Source of the DNA: Cliona cf. orientalis
Taxonomy: Eukaryota; Porifera; Demospongiae; Clionaida; Clionaidae
Assembly: GCA_963930775.1 (NCBI GenBank)
Contig: OZ005692.1
Span: forward strand, 6,930,135 to 6,994,134
Direction: 5' to 3'
DNA length: 64,000 nucleotides
The notes beneath the pieces were generated by a model, which saw only the letters and a list, made by a program, of their open reading frames with translations, searched no databases and was not told the origin of the DNA. Every line of letters starts with the position of its first letter. Position 1 is the stretch's first letter. The translations under genes were made by a program, and so were the position numbers. Below, piece after piece: positions 11,755-21,959 of this stretch.

Positions 11755-13480
11755 CTATAGTATTCTATACAATGTACGATATGATTCTATTGTATGCGTG
11801 TATACAATTTTCAAAGGCTTCATGCGTTCTACTGAGCTCTGTGGTCTCAATGCCTCCTCTAGCTCTCTTTGTACTTCGTGACTAAACCTTTCGAAACTGC
11901 AAAAATTAAGACAACCTCATACAGTTAATCCATGTATACAAAATTGTAATGTAGAGCTACGTATTATGTATCAATAATAATATTATAGATGAAAATTTAA
12001 TATTATGTAATGATTGTGCAATGACATCACAATGTCACGATCAAACTGCCATAATTACCCTGTGCGCATGTGCAAAGGGTAAAGCAATTAATTGGTTTGT
12101 ATGTCTGTCGTTGTTGTGGTTGTTGTTGGCACGAAAATTGCCAGATCTCGTGTTCTAGATATCTGTATACGTGCCCGGGTAAGTACCCACGTAGTGCATT
12201 GCAAGGGGTCAATGCGACAGCTTCTATACAAGCGTATGGAAATTAATCGTGAGTTATGTTTAAGTGCCCATGGGCATTTACCCAGGACACTACGGTACAT
12301 ACATAACTTTCTATAATAATATGTGTAGCTACTTTTGAGTACATATTTAAGTTCTGTACTTCATGTACATGAATTCAGTCAGTCTGTGTCATAAAACAAT
12401 GTGTATAATATATATATACTATAATAATATAGTAATCATAACCGCTTACACTGACAGTGAGATAATTATAACAAACTCCACACTTATTCTTTTGCAATAA
12501 ACTTCACGGAAATGTAGTGTGACTTACTTGACTGTCTCGAGATGCTCACAACTATTGATACTTTCAGACAAAATCTGAACACCATCATCATCAAACTCAA
12601 AGTAAGAGAGACTGCAAGTGTGTGTGTGTGTGTGCAGCACATTCAGTGTAAAGGAGTTCGACTTTGGAGGGGGGGGGGGTCATTTTTTGGTGGTGACACA
12701 GTAGTGGGGTCTGGTCTGAGTTAAATAATATACCCAGCCAACTAATTAACTCTAGAATTAGTAGCTAAAGTAGACCTGTCATATGAAATTATGTTTATAA
12801 CATAATTTTAGTAACTTACATAAGATCCACAAGGTTAGTGGTGTTCCCGATTGCTTGCAGTACAAGATTAGGGAATTTGAAATCAGAGCTTTCACATTCA
12901 ATTCTAAAATGAGAAACATGATGCAGCTAACACCACTGAGTTTAGTAACATGCCATACTTGTAGTACAATAGAAAATGTTGGGGTAGCTGAAATTCTGTA
13001 CTACAGGTATTGTATACGGTAACCTAGGTGGACGGGAGTGGCCAATATTATTCCACTAGACTGTTGATCATGAGAATGGTATTGCATGCATTGACTATAA
13101 GTTAGTGTGACATACTCGAGCTTCTTGAGACTTCTACATTTCTTAATACTTTGAGATAATGCCTGAGCACCATCACCATCACAAAATGTGCCACTGAGTC
13201 TGGAATAACATAATAAAGTAGTGATACACTATTCTCTGATGATTAAGCTTGGGATATCTTGCATTTGTTATTAACTAAAAAGACAAATGAATGATGGATT
13301 TGGAAATCAAAAGTGACAATTAACTATAAAGATGGTAATAAATTAAAGTCAATCACCCAGTCAACTACGTATTTAGCTCCAGGCTGAATTTTAGCTGGTC
13401 ACCTGAGATCTTCCAGATAAGTGCAGTTCCCAATTGCTTCCATTACATAATTTTGTTGATAACACATTATTCCTTGAAGG
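11755..13480 (-). CDS. LRR protein, 3' part: five exons (13480-13403, 13199-13116, 12903-12820, 12611-12528, 11896-11755)
   Basis: Four exons of 78-84 bases, each starting with the last base of a codon and ending after two bases, encode one leucine-rich repeat apiece. Examples are GVQILSESINSCEHLETV, GAQALSQSIKKCRSLKKL, MEAIGNCTYLEDL and VLQAIGNTTNLVDL. The pattern GxxxLxxSIxxCxxLxxL is that of ribonuclease-inhibitor-type LRRs found in NLR-like and related proteins. The last exon encodes 46 residues, mostly charged helix (FERFSHEVQRELEEALRPQ), then TAG at 11757-11755. Alternate exons carry the acidic DDDG or DGDG loop, so exons probably work in pairs. The N-terminus, and so the full architecture, is not established. 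A further exon-like repeat lies at 14385-14297, and the mind-bomb-like exons are upstream on the same strand. Confidence 0.75.
12057..12168 (+). repeat. GCATGCG-type interspersed repeat, fragment
   Basis: Contains GCGCATGTGCAAAGGGTAAAG followed by a TTGGTTTGTATGTCTGTCG segment and TGGCACGAAAATTGCCAGAT. The same order is found at 46866-46965 and reversed at 30275-30371 and 56205-56310. Its right end is interrupted by the MITE at 12169-12295. Confidence 0.65.
12169..12295. mobile_element. MITE with GGGTAA..CCC ends, copy 2, nested
   Basis: Begins GTGCCCGGGTAAGTACCCA and ends TGGGCATTTACCCAGGACAC, an inverted pair related to 9686-9860. It lies directly beside the GCATGCG-type repeat and appears inserted into it. 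Confidence 0.5.
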
Positions 13481-14296
13481 CTAAAATACAAAAAGAAATG
13501 ATTATAATATGCGCATACTACTGAATTAAGAAACTACGTTTCTATTATGTATAGTAATATGCACGCAGTGCCCATCAACACAAAAATGCATAATAGTAGA
13601 ACGACGATACTGGGAAATATCACAAGTTCACTGCTGCATATTGTTACGAGTGCGAAGCACAAGTAACAATGCAAAAGGCAATGAACGAGTGGTATTTCCG
13701 AGGTATCATTGTTCTACTATGGCAATAAGGTATTTTAAGAAGCCTATATATTCCGTATTGGAGCTTTAATAGCTTGAGCAGCTATGCTGAGAAGGTACTG
13801 CTTAGTTTTGGCGATGGCAGCTGCCATTTCAGGCACTGAAGACTTAGCATATTGTTTGTATTACGGGTCAAAGTTCAATATACAATAATATTATGTAATG
13901 TGTGCACCACCAGTTAGCTACAGTTGTTGTAAGTGAAGATGCTTAGGCAACTACTTATTGTCAGTAGTGAGCCACTTGTGCATGTTGTAGGTGTAGCTAT
14001 ATATTATAGTACAATTAGCTTTGAAAGGAAGCATGGTTCTTCAATCCATTGAAAGCTCATCAGGGAGCAGGGAAGCAAGCGTTTTCAGCAAAGTCAACGG
14101 TAAAAAAATAACACTTGAAAATGTCACAAAGAATGGTATGATAATATGGTTACATATAGTTGCTATACCCATGGAGCTAACCTTCTCCCCAACCACATGT
14201 GAGGGCTTGAGGACAAAGTAACTTATGATGCATCGGCCGGGTGTTGACACATAATTACTGTAGTGGTAACCTTCTGAAACAACTGTCATGACTTAC

Positions 14297-14385
14297 TGTA
14301 GTTTTTGAGCCTTTCACAACTCTTGATGCTTGCAGATAACGGACAATATTCAGGATTATTTTGAACATAGTCAGTAAGTGTCAGA
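14297..14385 (-). CDS. Additional LRR exon, out of phase
   Basis: Acceptor TACAG and donor A|GTAAGT enclose 29 codons with LRR character (LTLTDYVQ, PLSASIKSCERLKNY). Unlike its neighbours it ends after one base of a codon, so it does not join 13480-13403 in frame. Either it has lost a base, an intervening exon is missed, or it is skipped. Confidence 0.5.
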
Positions 14386-14949
14386 CTGTATTTGGAATAT
14401 ACAATGCGATTCGATTAAGTCAGGGTCAGTGGAGTTAGGTATATAAATAAAATTATTATTATGTGTAGGATGACTAATTTTTTCCCAAAATTGCAATCTT
14501 CAGACATTGGTTTTCTGGTGGCCATGGTGTGACTGATTAGTTGCATGGATAATGGATAATTAGTGAAGGACCCCTTTCTATGCTGTGAGCCCTAAGATAC
14601 ACTAGATCTCTCAGAAAAGCTTATTATTATTATGTGGCAAGTTTAGTCAGGGCTACTCTATTTCATAATTTACTCAGACCAAAGGCAGAGCTAGATTGTC
14701 CCCAAGACCAAGACCAAGTTACTACCAATCTATGAACAGACCGTTGGTGAGGTACACGTATAATAGCCTCACTAGGTGTTTGATTTTGTCACAAGTGAAT
14801 GTTACTAACTTTGGCCTGTGCCAATATCGCATCATATTATGTTGATGGGGGGGGGGGGAAGTTGTCCCCTCTGTTCCGCTTCCCCTGATTATGTGGCTTC
14901 ATGCAACAATAGCAAGATACACGGCATATATAGTATACAGGCCTTCTAA

Positions 14950-15000
14950 TTACCCCGCGCGCATGCGCAAGGGGGTAAAGTAATCAGTTGTATCGCTGTG
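14950..15000 (+). repeat. GCATGCG-type repeat, short fragment
   Basis: TACCCCGCGCGCATGCGCAA followed by GGGGTAAAGTAATCAGTTGT matches the start of the family seen at 12057, 30371, 46866 and 56310. Similarity fades after about 50 bases. Confidence 0.5.
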
Positions 15001-15242
15001 AAATTCCCAGTTTATTGTAAGAGACTGAGTCTCAGTGTACCTTAAGGTGACTCTTTTGTGGGTACTAATGTTTGATAATATAATTATTTTGCAGATAATG
15101 CAAAATTTTTTCTCCCAAACATATGCTACATGAACATGAGAATTTGTTGACTGTATAATTTCTGCATACGAATTGTAAAATTTAGTACTCGCAAAAACTG
15201 TTTCAAACAAAAATCCCACCCCACCCCACCAAAGCAATCTAC

Positions 15243-15346
15243 CTGGGTAAAGAGGGTGAGTTGGAAGGTATTTCCTATCCATAGCAGTTTTCCAGTCTAA
15301 ACATTGCTTTGACATTTTCAACCCCCAATTATCACCAGTTCCCCGC
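15243..15346 (-). CDS. Candidate exon of unknown protein
   Basis: Minus-strand acceptor GACTTAG and donor CCAG|GTAGAT enclose 104 bases open in one frame, with residues GDNWGLKMSKQCLDWKTAMD and then KYLPTHPLYPG. It lies between the mind-bomb-like and LRR exons on the same strand, but its phases fit neither neighbour directly. I do not recognise the family. Confidence 0.25.
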
Positions 15347-16097
15347 CTAAGTCTTAAACCTCTCTATTATACATATACTAGGTGTATGCATGCGCAAACG
15401 CCTCGTGCAGAAATAGAGGCGTGGCAATGATCGAGCTAGGCCTACTGCCGTGGTCCATATTATAGCTATAGATCTAGTGCCTCGCTATTTCTGGCGAAGT
15501 CAGCAGTCATGGAGTATGTGACAGTTGCTTAAGATCTTAGCAATTTATTGTAATCAGCATGGCGTTATAGTAGATCTATGCCGAGACAGATTGAAGGGTC
15601 CGAGGCTCGATTTTGAGATCAGACTTTCATGAAGAAAAGCAGACAGGCTGAGAATATTTCAAATCACACGTTTAACCAGAAGGGTATAGTATGTGATTGT
15701 ATGTATACATTCGATTCATTCTTCACTTCAGTCAGCACAACTTCGAGATCGCTAGTGGAGCTTGGTTGCTCCATTGTTTGACTCCTCCCAGCTTCAGTCA
15801 TGCGGCCGCATTGTTCCAGGCTATGCACGCCTCTAGTACATAATTGGTGAGCATGCGCATTACAGTCTAATCAACATTCCTGAAGTGTGACGGAATTACA
15901 GACATACAGAAGTCGAGATCTCAGCCTGTATGTGCGATTAGTTGCCTTATGCTAATGCATTCGGCAATTATAAGTGTGCAAAAGGAGGAGTGGGTACAGC
16001 CTTATGAGGAGGATGTGCATATCTCTATCATTTGACAATCAGTACCTTTCACAAGGTACACATATACATTAAGCAGGATCAATTATAGTATCGTTAC

Positions 16098-16205
16098 CTT
16101 AGCAACGGCCTCAGCAGAGATGGTCCACCTCTGATGTACAGAAAATTTGATCTTAAGGTCACCACTGTCAAACACTTTCTGCACTCTGCCAACTTCACTC
16201 AGAAT
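16098..16205 (-). CDS. MIB: Mind-bomb-like exon 6: MIB repeat, second half
   Basis: Acceptor AACAG, donor GCTAAG|GTAACG, exactly 36 codons. Contains [17 protein letters not shown] and [10 protein letters not shown], corresponding to the VG.V..I..D.DL.V....W..NP..L.KV pattern. No following exon was recognised. Confidence 0.75.
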
Positions 16206-18643
16206 CTGTTGATGCATGCAAGGCAAAACATTAGATAATACACCAGGAGCACAAAGGGTGGACCACACACTCTTGATTATGCTACCAGACAATATGAGGT
16301 ATTGATAAGTCTACTAATAGTTGTACTGACCTCCATCATGTGGTCGTCCCATCCTGACTGCTCACTCCCCTCATGCATTGCCCTGAACACCTCAGGGTCT
16401 AGCTCCACCTTGACAAAGTCCCCCGAAGAGATGTCCCAAGAATGGACCATTTCATCCTCACCAACAGGTGCACCTGCATAATAATCCACACCATGCTTAT
16501 ACTGACAGCACTGAACCCTTCACTGTACAACATTATATGAGAGGCCCTACCCAAGTCAGGAAGATGGTTTGGGTTTGGGTCAGGAAGATGGTCAGGGTAA
16601 TAGTAGCTCACACAAGATGGTTCAACACACCGAAGCTCTACCTAAAGAAATTATAATACGCTAAACTAGCCAATAATGTGTCGTATCCAAGTTTATGTAC
16701 CTTTCCCTCGGCACCAACTCTATGGATGGAAGAGGACTGACTTTCACTCCACTTCACTTCAGCAAATCCAGTAGATAAGTTTTAAAACTTATCTACTGTA
16801 CACAGTATATGGCATAGTAGAAAGCTTAAGGTAGCATTAAAGTGCGTGGGCGTGAGCGTCAGGATTGGCTAATTCAATTAGCGAATCGTGAAGGGGCGTG
16901 GCCGAAGAGGCCATACGAGTGCTTTTGGTCGAAGGTGGGCGTGTCTAGAATCGGCCAGGGATGATTATGCGCGTGTAATTAGCGACCGGAAGTGGCCCCT
17001 GAAGAAAACACCGGTAATTGCCCACTTCAAAGCAAGATCAAAGCATTCTTTCTTAACTATTAACCGCAACGACTTAAAAAAAAAAAAGCCTCATTAGGCC
17101 TAATTAAGCATGTGGGCGTGTTCCTGGCACTGTGTGGAGTGTGTGCGTGTGCGTTAATGCAGGTTTTATTGCTTCCGATTGGGCGTGGCTTCACGGGCCA
17201 GTGCTTGGATATCGGCGCCTGGGACTTGGCCTCGGCGATAGGTGGGCGTGTCCCGGAAGCGGTGGTGACCTTTGAACCCCGCGAGGAGGCTTTGGGGGCG
17301 TGGCAGGAGGTCAAAGGTGAGGCCATGTCTGTTAATGAGGCACTGTACGCCGGTGCGATGGAGGGGACCGTACGGCTGGACGGAAGCTGACGATGGTTTG
17401 AAGCGGATGTGGTTGCGATGACGTGTTGTTACTCCGCCCACACAGGAAATGAGGTGAGCTCTTGTGTGGGCGGTGTGGCAGAACGGCCTCCAAGTGTTTG
17501 TGTGTGTTTTGGCCTTGAGGAAGCTGTGTGTTTTAATTGGGATTGATTGTGGGCTTCCGGTGGACATCCGGTGGTTAGTAGGCACTTGATTGAGAATGGT
17601 GGTCCTTGGGGAACAGGGTGGGGCTGTTTTGGGCGTGGCCTGGCCCCTCCCTTCCGGCTCGGCTTCCGGTCCATGGAGGATATTAAATGAACACTTCCGG
17701 CTCTAGCAGCCACACCCCTGAGACCTGTGCAATTAAAAGGGCGTGGTTACACAACATGCACCTCACTAATGACTTTGATGTGGTTTAGGTGTCATATCCC
17801 CCACCTCACGCCCACGCAATTTAATGGTACCTTAAATGGTTCATTACTACTCGTTTGCTATGGTCCATCGATCTATACAGTAATGTAGTATATAGGGAGG
17901 GAAACACACACTACCAGCCTACCTGGGTGTGTCCATGCGATCAAATCCATGATCTAGCTCATGATTGCCAGACATGTAGCAGTAGGTACAAAGGTCACAG
18001 TCCCCACATCTGATACACTTCCATCTACTTCCAGTTAGCTGAAGGCTACAAGCACTACACATCACACGAGGGTGCTTGATCCCTGCAAGCGGGTCAGAAG
18101 AAGCAACAATGCCCATACTTAATAATATGATGCTACTGGGGGGGGGGGGGGGGGGGGGGGGGGGAGGGGGGAATGGATAAAGATATCTCTCCCAAAATAA
18201 TGCATATATCATATATATTATGCACAATGGCCACAAATGCAAAGAATGATCTAAACGGCAGAAATGGGTACCTATGATCACTTTGTTTCTACTTCATGCA
18301 ACACTACAAGTCTTTCACCAATTCTATTGGCAAAGGGAGACCGGAGTGGGGTGTGACCGTGTGCCCCTACTCAAAGCCGCCGATACTCACCAGCAGGTGC
18401 ACTGTCGATGACCCTTAGGTCATAGCAGTCTCCCACTCCACACCTGTACCTGCACCTGTTGCCACAGTCCCACTCAGGGACAGTCACCACACACGGACCA
18501 GGACAATCTCCACTATCCACTGGCCCGGCACAATCGGCTCGGAGCACCTCTGCCACCGTTCCTACGTGACCCTCTCCGCCATCCTGGTCACCCCAAGTCC
18601 AGTCTGGACCTCGAACAACTCGTGTGCCGACTAGAACGTCCAT
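16098..18643 (-). CDS. MIB: Mind-bomb-like E3 ligase, N-terminal half (exons 18643-18391, 18082-17923, about 16783-16701, 16641-16551, 16473-16331, 16205-16098)
   Basis: Mind bomb proteins are RING ubiquitin ligases that ubiquitinate Notch ligands such as Delta. Exon 1 (ATG at 18643) encodes a MIB/HERC2 domain with [20 protein letters not shown] and ends SAPAG. Exon 2 encodes a ZZ zinc finger ([19 protein letters not shown]). A partial exon follows with the end of a second MIB/HERC2 domain (AEVKW...RVGAEGK). The next encodes [10 protein letters not shown] and a short HLPD duplication, and the last two form a MIB repeat ([45 protein letters not shown]). All junctions match in phase except the second MIB/HERC2 exon, whose 5' part (expected RVVRG.DW..G.QDGG) is absent and replaced by a palindrome and a TTAA element. 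The ankyrin repeats and RING fingers of classical MIB were not found downstream. Confidence 0.8.
16331..16473 (-). CDS. MIB: Mind-bomb-like exon 5: MIB repeat, first half
   Basis: Acceptor TATGCAG, donor ATGGAG|GTCAGT, phases 1 to 0. Contains [20 protein letters not shown] and GWDDHMME, matching the G-D-V-x-V/L-D-x-E and GHGGW motifs of the mind bomb REPEAT region. Confidence 0.75.
16551..16641 (-). CDS. MIB: Mind-bomb-like exon 4: linker
   Basis: Acceptor TTCTTTAG, donor CTTGG|GTAGGG, 30 codons plus one base. [10 protein letters not shown] continues the second MIB/HERC2 domain; [18 protein letters not shown] resembles the YY.DHLP.LG linker of mind bomb but with the HLPD unit duplicated. Confidence 0.7.
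16701..16783 (-). CDS. MIB: Mind-bomb-like exon 3, 5'-truncated second MIB/HERC2 domain
   Basis: The frame [17 protein letters not shown].. RVGAEGK ends at donor AAG|GTACAT in phase 0. Reading upstream in this frame meets TAA inside the palindrome at 16769-16798, and no AG acceptor lies between that stop and the coding part. The start given is the farthest open point, not a proven splice site. The first half of the domain is missing. Confidence 0.55.
16769..16798. repeat. Perfect 30-base palindrome at the damaged exon edge
   Basis: Reads the same on both strands: two 15-base arms, CAGTAGATAAGTTTT and its complement, with no spacer. It covers the 5' edge of the third mind-bomb-like exon and puts a TAA in frame. 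Confidence 0.9.
16826..17835. mobile_element. TTAA-flanked non-autonomous TIR element, copy 2
   Basis: TTAA at 16826-16829 and 17832-17835, same orientation as copy 1. Differences I can see are few: a five-base difference near 16908, a shorter A-run, a single-base change near 17094, and a right end reading AATTTAATGGTACC. That change makes its right TIR less perfect than copy 1. It sits between the ZZ exon and the next exon of the mind-bomb-like gene. Confidence 0.85.
17923..18082 (-). CDS. MIB: Mind-bomb-like exon 2: ZZ zinc finger
   Basis: Acceptor GCTTGCAG, donor CCCAG|GTAGGC. Encodes [14 protein letters not shown], then [20 protein letters not shown], matching the ZZ finger that follows the first MIB/HERC2 domain in MIB1 and MIB2. 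It starts in the phase left by exon 1 and ends after two bases of a codon. Confidence 0.85.
18138..18164. repeat. Homopolymer G27 tract
   Basis: Twenty-seven consecutive G bases, then A and six more G, inside intron 1 of the mind-bomb-like gene. Length may be unreliable in the assembly. Similar C/G runs occur near 45460-45476, 45687-45700, 53048-53059 and 53308-53329. Confidence 0.9.
18391..18643 (-). CDS. MIB: Mind-bomb-like exon 1: first MIB/HERC2 domain
   Basis: ATG at 18643-18641 (the upstream in-frame TTG is not needed), 84 codons plus one base, donor GCTG|GTGAGT. The motif [16 protein letters not shown] is diagnostic. The central part is Cys- and Pro-rich ([14 protein letters not shown]), which is unusual for this domain and suggests a lineage insertion. 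Confidence 0.85.
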
Positions 18644-18649
18644 CAAATT

Positions 18650-19271
18650 GCTGGGATCGAAGGTGAGGGTTCAGTGGGGGTTTCCCCTGGGAAACTACCG
18701 CGTACTGAGTTGGTATATTGATCTACTAGTTAGGAGTTATACAATGAATCATCTACTTGCATAAGTTGAGCTGTGAAACTTGCATGTAAGCTAGCATTGG
18801 TTCTTTTTCAGTTAACAATCATTTTAATATGAAGGTTTCATATATTGATAATTGACTATGCCTGTGCTCATTTCGTGCACTACTGTGAGCCGCCTACGAT
18901 GTGGCATGCATAGCTACGTGTCACCAATCATGTAACATTACTACCATCACCGCTCAAACTATGCATGTACCTCACATTTAAAGAAGATAGGTATAGCTAG
19001 CAGTCTAGAGTTCGGTCAATTACCTCCTATTATATAGCTCCCAGGGTTCTCTTGACCTTCAAACTTTGTACATATATCTATCTTGAATCACATATAATTC
19101 CACTTGATTGCCTCCATGCCTCCATGTCTAATAAACTCGAAGTTAGTAATGTGAATGCATTGTGATTGACGGAACTGGATATTACGTGAATTTCTGGTCA
19201 TGATCAATGATGTCCTGCAGACTAGAGGATACCATCTATGTACATGTTTCCGCATGAACACGCGGATTCGT
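18650..19271. other. Upstream region of the mind-bomb-like gene
   Basis: No exon or known repeat seen. This is where the 5' UTR and promoter of the minus-strand mind-bomb-like gene should be, but I cannot point to a TATA box or other defined element. Confidence 0.4.
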
Positions 19272-19711
19272 AAAGCGGATGGATGTGGTTGTGATGACGT
19301 GTTGTTACCCCGCCCACACAGGAAATGAGGTGAGCTCTTGTGTGGGCGGTGTGGCAGAACGGCCTTGAAGTGTTTGTGTGTGTTTTGGCCTTGAGGAAGC
19401 TGTGTGTTTTAATTGGGATTGATTGTGGGCTTCCGGTGGACATCCGGTGGCAAGGCGGCACTTGATTGAGAATGGTGGTCCTTGAGGCACAGGGTGGTGC
19501 TGGTTTGGGCGTGGCCTGGCCCCTCCCTTCCGGCTCGGCTTCCGGTCCATTGAGGATATTAAATGAACACTTCCGGCTCTAGCAGCCACATCCCTGAGAG
19601 CTGGGCAATTAAAAGGGTGTGGTTACACAGCATGCACCTCACTTATGACTTTGATGTGATTTAGGTGTCATATTCCCCACCTCACGCCAACGCAATTTAA
19701 TGGTACCTTAA
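19272..19711. mobile_element. TTAA-flanked TIR element, copy 3, 5'-truncated
   Basis: Matches the right 430 bases of copies 1 and 2 and ends in GGTACC followed by TTAA at 19708-19711. It shares the AATTTAATGGTACC right end with copy 2. The left part is missing: similarity starts abruptly near 19272 after a GGAT duplication. It is more diverged than copies 1 and 2, so it is older. Confidence 0.8.
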
Positions 19712-19878
19712 CCTACCACCCCTAGGTTTGCCTGAGCAGGCAATGGGAAGGTTGCCCCTTAGGTTCAGAATTGGTAGTAGAAGATAAACCCACTAAATTT
19801 TCACGTATGTGTTGCCTATATGTACATATACACTACACATTGTGGTCCTTCAGTGCTCCTTGGGAGTTTTATATGCTT

Positions 19879-20081
19879 GCTTCAGCCAGGGGCGTAGCTA
19901 GCCTATGAACACTGCTGTGGCTGAAGTGGGGGTTGATGCTTAATTTTGTATACAGCCAAGATTTAGGAGCTGATATTTTAATAGCATTATTTGCACAAGC
20001 TCAAAATATGTAATAATCTTATGAAGATTGGTGTGGCGAGAGCCACACTCTGCCATACCCTGGCTACGCCACTGCTTCAGC
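19879..20081. mobile_element. hAT-like MITE with 8-bp target duplication
   Basis: An exact 8-base direct repeat GCTTCAGC lies at 19879-19886 and 20074-20081. The enclosed 187 bases start CAGGGGCGTAGCTAGCC and end GGCTACGCCACT, inverted repeats of the CAGNGGCGTAGC type common in hAT elements. Eight-base target duplications are typical of hAT transposases. No coding capacity. Confidence 0.75.
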
Positions 20082-20246
20082 TCCAGCACAAACATGTGGA
20101 AAGTATACTACGTAAAACATGTACTTAACGGTGCACTTTCGATGTTCAAAACTACAATTTATACAATTATTCTGAATCTTAGGTTTGTGTATGCACTAGC
20201 TTGAAGAGCTTAATAATCTTCATTTTCTGCCATGTGTGCAAGGTAG

Positions 20247-21926
20247 TTATATATGAGTTGGGATGATGAGTGCCTCTGCTTCATCGTTCTCGTTTGAATT
20301 TACTTTGTTACTGATGGGACATTGTCTACAGCAACACTCGCATTTCTTGACGAGGATGTCCTTCAGTTTGATACAGGCCTTGAAAACTACCACCAATCCA
20401 AACACAATGGATGGAATGAGAAGAATGGTGAAAATTTGCATGTCTTCATTAACAAAGGGGTCCCTCAGTAGCAAAATACAGATAACAGCAGCATAGGTAA
20501 GGAGCAGAGTATCTGAGATGTTCATGTACTTCTATTTGTATGGCCTTACTATGATTATCAGGAGTGCAAAACTTAAGAAAACTACAGCATAATACAGCCA
20601 ATTTGAAATGTGTAATCTCTGAATTTGTAATGTTGAATATTGAGATAATAAAATTATCATCACAAAGTACAGGCCAGAAAAACTCCGCATATCTCTTCCA
20701 CCATCCAAACCGTCTCTGTAGCAGCCATGAAATTTTTCCACAAATATTGTGATAGACAATCTCTCAAGCCTGCACTTGGATAGACATACTCGAAATAGTT
20801 TAAATGGATAAAATACCAACAAAAGCATTGGGATAATGCTATAAATAAGGAAGCTTAATGCAGCTATAGACATGGAGAAAGAGTGATGTTTGCACTCAGC
20901 ATTTGGTACAAACATGTTTGATACATATTCAAGCCTAGGAACACTATCATTAGTGTAAGATACTAGAGCCTGACACTCAAAAAAATCTGCGGTCTGATAT
21001 AGAAGCGTGTTAAAAGAAAGAAGAAAGAAAGATGCAAATACGTCTACGATATTGCTTGTTTTATCCCAACCTCTTTGAAGTTTGACAAAATATCTGTGAA
21101 ACGGTTGCCACAGTATCACAAAGAGCTTAAAATTTCGTCCATGAAGCTCAATGCAGACCCAGGTCAGAAAGATCAGTAAGAGGAAATAGATACTAGATAT
21201 ATAACCAAAGAAATCAACATGTATGAGCTGGAGCTTACTATTAATGCAGAAAGCTGGCACTACAAAGCGGATAAAATCAAGCGTCCAAATTCCATAAAAC
21301 ACGAGTACACAATTAGTAAGGGGACTGCAATTGCCTTGATATACAAGCCTCCCCAGGATGTTTGCTTTCTCAAACACTAGTTCATACATGATCAGCTGGT
21401 GGTAAATGATGAAGAGAACCATAGGAGCTGAGGTCAGATGAACTTTAAAGATAACTATGATCAGATAGAACAAAGTGACTGGGATGAGTTCCACTGCTAG
21501 GTAGAGTGGTATGCCGTACCAGGCATCTGTGCAGTTGGAGCACTTGTACCCAAATGAGGTCACTGAAGGACCAAACCCATCAATGCAGTCTTTACAGAGA
21601 AAACCTTTCCTATTCATTGATCCACACATGTAGTCTGAGATGTTGTCAGGCAATCGAATATATCCTGGTTCAGTCACATTGCGTCCACCAAGCTGAAAGT
21701 AGTGACATTGTCCAGCATTGATGTTTCCATTTGTTTCTGTTGCGCAGTATCCAAAGCTCAGCAGTACACCTTGGTCTGCACACTTTATAATTCCTTCAGA
21801 ATAAAAATAACTTGGTTGATGGCAAAGCCTGCTTTCTACACTATCAGCAACTGAGTCCACAATAACATGAGTATCAGCAGTTCCAGTGTCCACCAGACAT
21901 ATAAAAATAAATAGAGCCGTCAACAT
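20247..21926 (-). CDS. Multipass membrane protein of unknown function, one in-frame TAG
   Basis: The ATG at 21926 (TTG at 21938 is not a good start) opens a signal peptide MLTALFIFICLVDTGTA. A Cys-rich ectodomain of about 140 residues follows, ending in RKGFLCKDCIDGFGPSV..YKCSNC. About eight to ten hydrophobic segments come next, with conserved-looking loops such as FHGCYRDGLDGGRDMRSFSG. The frame meets TAG at 20534-20532 straight after VRPYK and continues without shift as KYMNISDTLLLTYAA, one more membrane pair and a Cys-rich tail (KKCECCCRQC), to a stop at 20247. The seam is inside the last membrane pair, so the natural protein probably spans both parts. A decayed tandem copy lies at 22786-24143. 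Sponge and cnidarian genomes carry receptor-like families of this shape; I do not know a function. Confidence 0.7.
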
Positions 21927-21959
21927 TTCTGCATGCAATCACTAGCAACTGTTAAGGGT

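Noticed and set aside
17919..18281. Poly-proline protein upstream of the ZZ finger
   Set aside because: The proline run is the reverse of the intronic G27 tract; homology to mind bomb starts at the acceptor at 18083.
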